Shown one piece after another: positions 1 to 5,221 of a DNA stretch of 5,221 nt. The stretch spans positions 1 to 5,221 of the forward strand of contig JAFGFO010000197.1 in the NCBI GenBank assembly GCA_016931085.1. Reading direction: 5' to 3'. The notes beneath the pieces were generated by a model. It ran no database searches. It was not told the DNA's origin and worked only from the letters and a program-made list of their open reading frames with translations. Position 1 is the stretch's first letter; each line of letters begins with the position of its first letter. A program made the position numbers and the translations under genes. The DNA comes from Thermoflexales bacterium. GTDB taxonomy: Bacteria > Chloroflexota > Anaerolineae > Fen-1058.

Positions 1-2
1 GC

Positions 3-644
3 AGCACCACCGAGCGCATGTACATCGAAGGCCAAACCGACCGGCGCGCCGACACGCTTCACATGGTGCTGTGGTCCGGCGACGGGCAGGTCGGCTCGCG
101 CGACGGGGCCGTCGAGATCCGCGTGGCCGACGGGCAGACGGAGGGGCGAGTAGGCCAGACCGAGTGGAAGGATCTGGACGACTTGAGCTCGCCATTTCTT
201 AATGGCGCGGTTGCCCCGGGCCACGACCCGCTGGGCTACCTGGCCGGTATCAAGGACGTCGCCAAGCAAGGCAGCGAGACGCGCCCGCTCGACCCGTCAG
301 GCGGGTCGAGCGTGAGCTTTACTCGCTACAGCTTTGCGCTCAACGGCCCGGCCTTTGCCGCCTACATGCGCGACCAACTCGAAGCCGAGCTGATCAAGAA
401 AGGCGAGCTGCCGCCGGGACTCAAGCTAGACACGGCCCGGGTGTACGCCAGCATGACGGGCGAGGGCGAGATCTGGATCGACAGCCGAGGCCTACCCCTA
501 CGCCAGGTCATTCACGCCGAGTTCCCGCCCTACGGCAAGGAACGGATCGAGGTAGACATCACCACCGACTTTAGCGGCTGGCCGGATACGGCCGGCGCGG
601 CGCCGGGCATGACGGCCTGGATGGGCGGATTCGACCCGAGGCGG
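3..644 (+). other. N-terminal beta-rich domain, possibly LppX/LolA-like fold (within the giant CDS)
   Basis: Residues 1-214 alternate short polar and hydrophobic segments like a beta-sheet domain. The stretch around residues 5-60 (IEGQ..., EIRVADGQTEGRV, then TEWKDLDD) and the segment GEIWID at 155-160, followed by GLPLRQVIHAEFPP and ERIEVDITTDFSGW, resemble LppX/LprG/LolA-type domains. In those, a strand reading 'W-[LIV]-D-x-x-G-L-P-x-R' is followed by long antiparallel strands. A helix-like segment (AAYMRDQLEAELIKK, about 119-133) interrupts the strands. The domain directly precedes two hydrophobic helices, so it may sit outside the membrane as a lipid-binding or structural head. The assignment is by eye only and the domain start is cut off; it could equally be a lineage-specific domain. 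Confidence 0.35.
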
Positions 645-3600
645 CTCAAGCTGCCGGGCTCAGACGAGCTGATCACCTGCAGCCTGCTGGTGTCCGTGTT
701 GTGCCTGGCCGGCTGGGGGCTGTTCCGCCCGTCGCGCCCACGCTACGCGTTGGTGTGCACCCTGGTGATTGCCTCAATGCTCTTCTCGCCCCTGCTGCAA
801 AGCCAGCAGGTGATGGCTTTCTCAGACAAGCAAGCTCAAAAACAGGTCCAGTCCGAGCGCGAGCGCCAAACCGCCAAAGCACAGCAAGAGCTGCGAGACG
901 AGTTGAATACCAAGGACTGGAATCCGCAGCGCGATCCGCTGGCAGTCTCAGAGACTTCCGAAGTCTTGAAGACTTCGGAAGTCTGGCCGGCGTCCGCCTT
1001 AGCCCCCGCTTCCGCATCAACCCTAGCCTTAGCCTCCGCTTCCACGTCCACCGACCTGTGCGACGCAATCGTCACGGACGACGGCACCGACTCGGACCTG
1101 GACGGCCTGACCGACGTAGAAGAAAGCTGCATCGGCACCGATCCCAACCTGAGCGACGCAGACGGCGACGGGCTGAAAGACGGGGCAGAGGTGTTCGACC
1201 TGGGCACCAACCCCAACGACCGCGACAGCGACGGCGACGGGATCAACGACGGGGCCGAGGTGCGCGGCTTTGTGGACGATCAAGGCAAGCACTGGTACTT
1301 CAACCCGCTGGACGTCGACAGCAACGGCGACCGGGTCATCGATCGCCTCGAGGTGCCCGTCAGCGAGAATGGTGAGCTGGCCTGCGGCTTCACCAACCCT
1401 GATGGCAGCGCCAGGTGCAGCAACTCACAAATTGACACCGATTTGGACGGGACGCCGGACGCCTTTGATTTCGACGACGATAACGACGGCGTGCCGGACC
1501 AGGTCGACACCGCACGCACCCGCCTCTTCAGCCAGCTCGGCATCACTGTGCCCGGCAAGCTGGTCGGGCTGGCCAACCAGGCCTTTACGTTCGAGCTGAA
1601 CAATCTCAAGCTCGACACGCCGGTGTTCGCTGACTTTCAACTGCGCCCGCTCAACCCCGAGCACTTGTGGTATAGCCTGAACGTGCTCGACTGGCCCTCG
1701 GGCGACAGGGAGGGGCAAATCCAGCGCGTCCACGACACGACCTTCGGGAGCAGCGGCCAGGACGCGAACGGCGACATGCGCCTGATCCCGATGCTCGAGA
1801 TCATCATCCCCTACAAAGAGGGACACTATGGCAACCTGCCTGTCCTACCGGGCGCGCCACCCATCACAGCCAGCACGCCTGTGACGGCCTGGCTGGACAC
1901 GGCGCAGACCGACATGTTCAACATCACGGTTCGCAAGCTCAACGAGGCGGGGGATCTGGCCGCCTACGTGCCGCTGGCGCTGGTCAAAGACCCGGTCGGG
2001 GAGAACCCAGTAGCTTTTGCCGCCCGCATGGTCTATTGGCCCAGCGTGGAAGCGAGTGGCCAGGCTGGGGTAGCGGACGGCGGGGAGGCTCAGACGGCCC
2101 GCCTGATCTGGGCCATCCAGGCCAAAACCGACGTGTGCAGCTCGGTGCCTAAAGACTACAAACCCAAGCTGGACAATTCGGGGCGCTTTGTAGACTGGTG
2201 CGAGGATCCCACTCACTGGGACGAAACGACGACCATCGTCCACTCCTATTACGACGACTGGTACCTGACCGGCTTTGAAGTGCGCGAGGACCGGGGCTTG
2301 AAGACTGCCGTCATCTACGAACAGCCTGACTATGTCCTCGATCACGGCTACAACCCGGGCAGCTATTACGAAGCGTATTTGTGGGCGCTGGCCAACGACC
2401 TGGACGAGACCTTTATCGCCGCGCGCGGCCGCGACACGAACGGCGACGGCTATGGCGACGTGCGCGATTTGACAGTGGACGACATCTGGACACGCTTTCA
2501 TACCGGAAGCACGGCCGGCGAGACCGAGCGCTGGGGCATCCCGGCTGACGCTTTGCAGGTAGTGACCCACTCTTTTCCGCACCAGGGCTACCTGCCCACG
2601 CTGCCGATGACGATCACGCCCAATATCCTCAACTCTGCCTTTATGGCCGGCAGTAGTCCCAAGATCGCCAATCCTACCTTGCTCTTTGCGCGCGAGGAGC
2701 GCTTCCGCCTAATCAGCCTGGACGACAACAGCCAGGTCGTCCAATACACGGCGACGCTCTCCAAAGGCATCCTGCAGACCTCAAAAATAAAAGTGAACAT
2801 GGCAGAAGACTTGGTGGCGGAAAATGTGCTGGCCAGCCTGAGTTGGGCGCCGTTTGTGTACGACAACGGCGAGCAAAAGTGGAAATCGGATCCGGTTGAC
2901 GAGTACGTAGCCAAGCTCAGGGCACGCCTGGGGCTTGTCTTTCAGGCCGCCGGCGGCTGGGGGCAGGACGCCGACGCGGTGACAGGCGCCGGCATGATCG
3001 CGACCTCCTTCTACTTGGGCCTGTATACCGGCCTCAACCGGGCGGTCGAGCTGGACGGTACTCCCCTGACCTTCGATTATGCCTGCCAGGACGAGGACGT
3101 GTCGTTCAAGGCGGCCGCCGGCGCCGGCGCAGCGGCCAAGGCCGTGGTAGAAGAGCTGACAGCCCACGTGGCAACAGCAGACCACTCCAAGTGGTGGACC
3201 TTTGGCCGGCTGTTGTTGGACACCAAGGCGCTCAAGGCTGTCTTTGGCGCAGGCGCCGCCGACGCGCAATTGGCCTTCTTGAAGGCGCTTGGCCAGAACA
3301 ACGCCAAGGGCTATGGCGGCGGCATGGCCACGCTGAAAAATCTCCTCCTGCACGGCTTTGGCCCGATCAAAGGCGACTCGCTCGCGTGGCGAGTTGCTCG
3401 CGGGACGGGGCTTGGGATAGCGGCGGCCGCCATCGGCCTGGCCCTCACGCTGTACGCCACGACCACACTCCTGTCTCTCGCCGGCATCCACGTGCCTGGC
3501 GAAGAGTACATCTGCCAGGGCATCATGGCTGCCCTCATGGTGGGGCTGGCGGCCAAATCTATTATGGCGATCAAGGATATCGCCCCCCTGATCGCCAAGA

Positions 3601-5221
3601 ATGGCTTGAGCAGCACCGTTGCCAGCGTGACCAAAACCTTCATAGCCGCCAGCCGGGCCGCCATCGTCACGGCTGTCATCGCCCTGATCGTCACCGCCGT
3701 GCTCGCTACCGGCATGTTCCTGGCCACCGTGATCGCCGGCAAGGTCGCGTTCGGCTCGCTGGCCTTCGACCGGGCGCTTGCCTCTGCGGTCGCTACGATC
3801 ATCGTGGCCGCCTGGATGCTGGCGATTGGCCTCATCCCCATTGCCGGCCCCATCATCGTCGCCATCATCGGCGCGATCGACGCGCTCATCATCCTGGCCT
3901 GTACGATTGTCGAGAAAACGGCCAAGCCCAGCGGGTTGGGTTGGGACGTCGTCAAAAATTACGCCTGCGGCGGCGTCACCGGCTTCCTAACCAAAGCCGT
4001 CGAGCTGTTGATTTACGATCAGACACCGCTGGTCGACCTGCAAGCGCCGGACCGCGTGATCCCGACCAATTTCAGCCTGCAATTGGTCGACCAGGCCAAA
4101 GGCTTTATGGTCGGCAACCGGCTGACGGTCAAAGCCGACGTGATTACCACCCTCTATCGCAACGCGCCCTTCGAGCCTGAAAAAATGCAACGCGAGGTCG
4201 AGGACCTGGTCAAGCATAGCAAGTTCTCCACTTTGGAAGATTTGATCGATAACTTTGGCCCCGGCATTCTCTACATCTGGCAATTCGCTGACCCCTTCAT
4301 CAAGGAGGCTGCCTTCCGCTACAAAATAACGCCGGACAAGGATGACAAGAAATCAGTCGGCATCCGGGACATGCGGGACGAGTGGGACAAGGTCGCCAAG
4401 AACCCCCTGGACCAGCGGCGCTACAAGGCGACCCAACGCGCTGGCGAGACCGGCAACGTCAAGTTTACCCAGGCCGGTATCAACTGGAGCCCCCCGCTGC
4501 ACCTGGTGGAAAGCTATGCCACCTTGGTCCAAGAATGCGTATCCGATCCGCTGATGGTGCGCTTTACCATCATCCCACCCAGTCTGTGTTGGCTGCGCGA
4601 CAAGAAAGACAGCCTGGACATCTCCCTGGGCGACAAGTTCAAGTTCGACGTCTTCCCGGCCTCGCTGGACGAGTTCTACACGCTGGCCGACCCCGACGGC
4701 GACGGCGGGTATGCGCTGGCCTGGGACGAGCGCTTCCCCGCCCTGGCGGACGCCGACGGCGACGGGCTGCGCAGCCGGGCAAGCGGCGGCAACGACCCCA
4801 ATGACGCCTACGCCGACACCGACGGCGACGCGCTGTCCGACTATTACGAGCTTCATCACGCCCTACCGGTGCTGCAAAACGATGCCGACAGCGATGGATT
4901 GGGCGATTACGACGAGATCCGCTACAACACCCGCTCGCAACTGTCCGACAGCGACGGCGACGGGTTGAGCGACAAGGAAGAGGTCGACGGCTGGGATTTC
5001 GTCTATGCCTTTGACGCAAGCGACCAGCCCCTATACACCCACGTCACTTCCGACCCCACCGACCCCGATACCGACGGCGACGGGCTGACCGACAAGCTGG
5101 AGCAGGTGTATCACTTCAACCCGCGCGTTTACTCGCAGCCAAACGTGCTGGAGCTTGCCTCGGACATTGACGATGCCGACGGCATCGTGGCGCCAGGCCA
5201 GCCCATCGTCTACACCGCCAC
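3..5221 (+). CDS. Giant multidomain TSP3-repeat envelope/secreted protein, partial at both ends
   Basis: Frame 3 has no stop codon in 1739 consecutive codons, and no start or stop is visible, so the gene begins before and ends after the window. The product looks extracytoplasmic: it has two blocks of Asp/Gly-rich TSP3 calcium repeats (residues 363-500 and 1563-1700), closely spaced cysteine pairs (353/376, 461/472, 712/733, 1512/1529) and hydrophobic segments at 223-265 and 1137-1303. The order is possible lipoprotein-like domain, two-helix membrane segment, charged helix, S/A/T linker, TSP3 block 1, unknown beta-rich region, Ala-rich helices, hydrophobic cluster, unknown region, TSP3 block 2, start of another domain. 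No enzyme motif was recognised. Bacterial TSP3 repeats normally bind calcium and form stiff stalks in surface or secreted proteins. By inference this is a surface structure, adhesin or large exoprotein, possibly membrane-active. Because neither gene end is present, nothing can be said about operon or regulation. Confidence 0.93.
286..312. repeat. 11-bp GC-rich inverted repeat inside the coding region
   Basis: The arm cgctcgacccg at 286-296 is exactly complementary to cgggtcgagcg at 302-312, with a 5-nt loop (tcagg). The structure lies inside codons for the R-P-L-D-P-S-G-G-S-S segment of the N-terminal domain. No run of T follows, so it is not a convincing intrinsic terminator. It could fold in the mRNA or simply reflect the high GC content. 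Confidence 0.7.
669..818 (+). other. Two-helix membrane segment; second helix resembles an internal signal peptide
   Basis: Residues 223-241 (LITCSLLVSVLCLAGWGLF) and 248-265 (YALVCTLVIASMLFSPLL) are uninterrupted hydrophobic stretches of membrane-spanning length. They are separated by the basic loop RPSRPR (242-247), and the positive-inside rule would place that loop in the cytoplasm. Both the upstream domain and the downstream TSP3 block would then be outside. The second helix has the layout of a signal peptide: basic n-region, hydrophobic core, then a polar c-region QSQQVMA with V270-x-A272 before F273, a plausible type I signal peptidase site. If it is cut, the downstream part would be released or separated from the N-terminal domain. 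The cysteines at 226, 234 and 252 lie inside the helices and do not form a lipobox. Confidence 0.65.
822..923 (+). other. Highly charged helical segment, possible short coiled coil
   Basis: Residues 274-307 (SDKQAQKQVQSERERQTAKA followed by QQELRDELNTKDW) are rich in Lys, Arg, Glu and Gln, with no Gly and no Pro, which is typical of an exposed or coiled-coil helix. It follows the second hydrophobic helix directly and leads into a low-complexity linker. A heptad pattern is weak because few positions are hydrophobic, so a single charged helix is as likely as a true coiled coil. It probably acts as a spacer just outside the membrane. Confidence 0.45.
952..984. repeat. Perfect 33-bp palindrome (16-nt arms, 1-nt centre), in frame
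   Basis: The arm agacttccgaagtctt (952-967) is the exact reverse complement of aagacttcggaagtct (969-984), with a single central g at 968. Each half is also self-complementary: agacttc/gaagtct around 959 and again around 977. The element is thus two 15-nt palindromes in tandem separated by 3 nt. A further overlapping palindrome, agtctc-a-gagact, lies at 944-956. Its length is a multiple of three and it encodes a peptide with TSEV-LK-TSEV, i.e. a duplicated TSEV. It sits at the junction between the charged helix and the S/A/T linker, where an insertion would do least harm. It could be a small mobile palindromic element, a recombination or protein-binding site, or an mRNA hairpin. Confidence 0.85.
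996..1043 (+). repeat. 18-nt near-perfect direct repeat coding for a Ser/Ala/Leu/Thr linker
   Basis: The sequence gccttagcccccgcttcc at 996-1013 recurs at 1026-1043 with one mismatch, a period of 30 nt. It encodes the low-complexity segment ALAPASAS then ALASASTS (about residues 332-350), a flexible linker between the charged helix and the first TSP3 block. The pattern suggests a recent 30-bp tandem duplication with slight drift, and the linker length may vary between strains. Confidence 0.75.
1089..1499 (+). repeat. TSP3 calcium-binding repeat block 1 (five repeats)
   Basis: Five Asp-rich loops start at residues 363 (DSDLDGLTDVEE), 385 (DADGDGLKDGAE), 408 (DSDGDGINDGAE), 437 (DVDSNGDRVIDRLE, one residue longer) and 478 (DTDLDGTPDAFD, running into DDDNDGVPD). 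The linkers GTDPN and GTNPND between the early copies are characteristic of the bacterial TSP3 family (TSP3_bac type), whose loops coordinate calcium through Asp at positions 1, 3, 5 and 9 and an acidic residue at 12. Spacing is 22, 23, 29 and 41 residues, so the register loosens toward the C-terminal side. Cysteines 353 and 376 bracket the first repeat, and 461 and 472 lie between the fourth and fifth, consistent with disulfides in an oxidising compartment. The likely role is a calcium-rigidified spacer. Confidence 0.88.
1500..3110 (+). other. Long unrecognised, mainly beta-type region between TSP3 block 1 and the helical core
   Basis: Residues 501-1036 show no family I can name. The first part (about 501-620) contains FTFELNNLKLDTPVFADFQL, then LRPLNPEHLWYSLNVLDWPSG and MRLIPMLEIIIPY, alternating as in a beta-sandwich. 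A second part (about 630-710) has MFNITVRKLNE, VAFAARMVYWPSVEASG and ARLIWAIQAKTDV, again strand-like. Next comes an aromatic-rich stretch (HSYYDDWYLTGFEV, then YEQPDYVLDHGYNPGSYYEA) and an isolated Asp-rich loop at 811-822. The rest (about 850-1030) reads as mixed strand and helix. Cys712/Cys733 and a lone Cys1028 are present. It may hold two or three separate domains, and the WxxP-type aromatic segments would suit carbohydrate or peptide binding, but that is only a guess. Confidence 0.5.
2433..2468 (+). other. Isolated dockerin/EF-hand-like calcium loop
   Basis: Residues 811-822 read DTNGDGYGDVRD, matching the dockerin/EF-hand loop pattern D-x-N-x-D-G-x-x-x-x-x-D with ligands at positions 1, 3, 5 and 12. 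It stands alone, about 310 residues after TSP3 block 1 and 740 before block 2, and is followed by LTVDDIW, which could begin a short helix. A dockerin module needs two such loops and only one is seen, so it is more likely a single calcium site that stabilises the surrounding domain. Confidence 0.6.
3111..3410 (+). other. Ala-rich predicted helical stretch preceding the hydrophobic cluster
   Basis: Residues 1037-1136 begin with AAAGAGAAAKAVVEELTAHV and continue with KWWTFGRLLLDTKALKAVFG, AFLKALGQNN and TLKNLLLHGFGPIKG. These read as several amphipathic helices rich in Ala, Leu and Lys joined by Gly. It differs sharply in composition from the beta-type region before it. Its last residues are basic (R1130, R1133) and run straight into the first long hydrophobic helix. 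Together with the cluster it could form one all-helical unit of about 270 residues. No family was recognised. Confidence 0.5.
3411..3911 (+). other. Cluster of about five hydrophobic helices with a Pro-Gly-Pro hairpin
   Basis: Hydrophobic stretches lie at residues 1137-1160 (LGIAAAAIGLALTLYATTTL...), 1170-1189 (ICQGIMAALMVGLAAKSIMA), 1219-1246 (AAIVTAVIALIVTAVLATGM...), 1260-1278 (ASAVATIIVAAWMLAIGLI) and 1284-1303 (IIVAIIGAIDALIILACTIV). The last two form a hairpin around PIAGP (1279-1283), with one buried acid, D1293. Between the second and third lies a Lys-containing amphipathic segment. Multi-helix hydrophobic segments are unusual between TSP3 blocks. Hydrophobic helical hairpins of this kind occur in pore-forming and translocation domains (e.g. 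colicin pore domains and pre-toxin segments of polymorphic toxins), but no specific family is assigned here. Alternatives are an ordinary membrane anchor or a buried helical core. That the segment is membrane-active is likely but inferred. Confidence 0.75.
3912..4688 (+). other. Unrecognised mixed region between the hydrophobic cluster and TSP3 block 2
   Basis: Residues 1304-1562 open with EKTAKPSG and a short moderately hydrophobic stretch (GGVTGFLTKAVELLIY). A strand-like part follows (FSLQLVDQAKGFMVGNRLTV to KADVITTLY), then helices (EKMQREVEDLVKHSKFSTLE, DLIDNFGPGILYIWQFADPF), then a strongly charged segment (KITPDKDDKKSVGIRDMRDE) and final strand-like pieces (VRFTIIPPSLCWL, LDISLGDKFKFDVFP). 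Cys1512 and Cys1529 could pair. The strand portions suggest a beta domain split by a helical insert. No motif points to an activity. Confidence 0.45.
4689..5102 (+). repeat. TSP3 calcium-binding repeat block 2 (six loops, 22-residue register)
   Basis: Asp-rich loops start at residues 1563 (DPDGDGG), 1583 (DADGDGLRSRAS), 1605 (DTDGDALSDYYE), 1627 (DADSDGLGDYDE), 1649 (DSDGDGLSDKEE) and 1689 (DTDGDGLTDKLE). The steps are 20, 22, 22, 22 and 40 residues. The 40-residue step carries an insert beginning EEVDGWDFVYAF and ending TSDPTDP. The first two loops are degenerate: 1563 lacks the acidic second half, and 1583 has Arg-Ser-Arg in place of it. Loop 1605 has Ala instead of the usual Gly at position 6. 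The remaining copies keep Asp at 1, 3, 5 and 9 and Glu at 12 and are likely to bind calcium. The type is the same as block 1, so the two blocks may flank a membrane-active core as rigid spacers. Confidence 0.9.
5163..5219 (+). other. Start of a further C-terminal domain, possibly DUF11/CARDB-like beta-sandwich
   Basis: The last 19 codons read DIDDADGIVAPGQPIVYTA. The motif 'V-x-P-G-Q-x-I-x-Y-T' is common at the first strands of DUF11-, CARDB- and cadherin-like domains that repeat in bacterial surface proteins. An Asp cluster (D1721, D1723, D1724, D1726) precedes it and may be a last calcium site. The window ends here, so the assignment is tentative. It shows only that the protein continues beyond the second TSP3 block. 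Confidence 0.35.

Noticed and set aside
651..725. Possible sortase sorting signal (LPGSD followed by a hydrophobic helix and Arg)
   Set aside because: The order of features resembles an LPXTG signal, but Thr-Gly is missing and the protein continues for at least 1500 residues after it.
952..984. Intrinsic terminator at the palindrome
   Set aside because: The stem is long, but no T-rich tract follows on either strand, and the reading frame continues through it.
701..1375. 224-codon + strand frame with an Arg-rich tail
   Set aside because: The RRRR-type tail is the out-of-frame reading of the GAC-GGC-GAC codons of TSP3 block 1.
2433..2468. Type I dockerin module (cellulosome component)
   Set aside because: Only one calcium loop is present; a dockerin needs two with a defined spacing, and no cohesin or glycoside hydrolase is seen.
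1845..2582. 245-codon open frame on the - strand
   Set aside because: It is antisense to codons of the main gene, low in Lys and rich in Val/Arg/Gly, with no domain. It is best explained as an antisense shadow of strong third-position GC.
2781..3955. Overlapping - strand open frames of 236 and 214 codons
   Set aside because: Both mirror the Ala/Gly-rich and hydrophobic part of the main gene. The Met/Ala/Thr-rich one (3311-3955) looks membrane-like only because it is the complement of codons for Ile/Val/Ala.
3191..4180. 329-codon open frame on the + strand in a second frame
   Set aside because: It is extremely rich in Arg, His and Gly with no recognisable domain, and it lies wholly under the continuous frame 3. 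This is what GC-rich coding DNA gives in an alternate frame.
1089..5102. CRISPR array or tandem DNA repeat from recurring gacggcgacgg motifs
   Set aside because: The motifs are short, unevenly spaced at the DNA level across two blocks, always in the same codon phase, and explained by TSP3 protein repeats.

Overview
The window lies entirely inside one very large gene. Read from position 3 on the + strand, the frame runs to the end of the window without a stop: 1739 complete codons, with neither the start nor the stop codon included. I see no second gene, no RNA gene, no intergenic gap, no promoter, no ribosome binding site and no terminator. Other long open frames on either strand are arginine-, histidine- or valine-rich translations of the same GC-rich DNA. 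The residue numbers used here count codons from position 3, so residue n starts at base 3n; they are not the numbering of the full protein.

The DNA is GC-rich (about 60-65 % by eye, with strong G/C at third codon positions). The protein is a mosaic surface or secreted protein rich in Asp/Gly calcium-binding repeats. My best guess for the host is an environmental bacterium, perhaps a Chloroflexota (Anaerolineae/Caldilineae-like) lineage known for giant proteins of this style. That rests on general resemblance and is not proven by the window.

Layout from N to C: (1) a beta-rich domain that may have an LppX/LolA-like lipoprotein fold (3-644); (2) two hydrophobic helices joined by a basic loop, the second resembling an internal signal peptide (669-818); (3) a highly charged helix (822-923); (4) a Ser/Ala/Thr-rich linker holding a perfect 33-bp palindrome and an 18-nt direct repeat (924-1058); (5) a first block of five bacterial thrombospondin-type-3 (TSP3) calcium repeats (1089-1499); (6) a long, unrecognised, mostly beta-type region with one isolated dockerin/EF-hand-like loop (1500-3110); (7) an Ala-rich helical stretch (3111-3410); (8) a cluster of about five strongly hydrophobic helices ending in a Pro-Gly-Pro hairpin (3411-3911); (9) an unrecognised mixed region (3912-4688); (10) a second TSP3 block with a strict 22-residue register (4689-5102); (11) the beginning of a further domain, perhaps a DUF11/CARDB-like beta-sandwich (5163 onward).

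The working picture is a cell-envelope protein whose calcium-stiffened TSP3 segments act as rods or spacers around a membrane-active core. The most unusual points are the hydrophobic helix cluster set between two extracellular-type TSP3 blocks, the internal signal-peptide-like segment about 270 residues in, and the in-frame palindrome, which may be a small mobile element tolerated in a linker.
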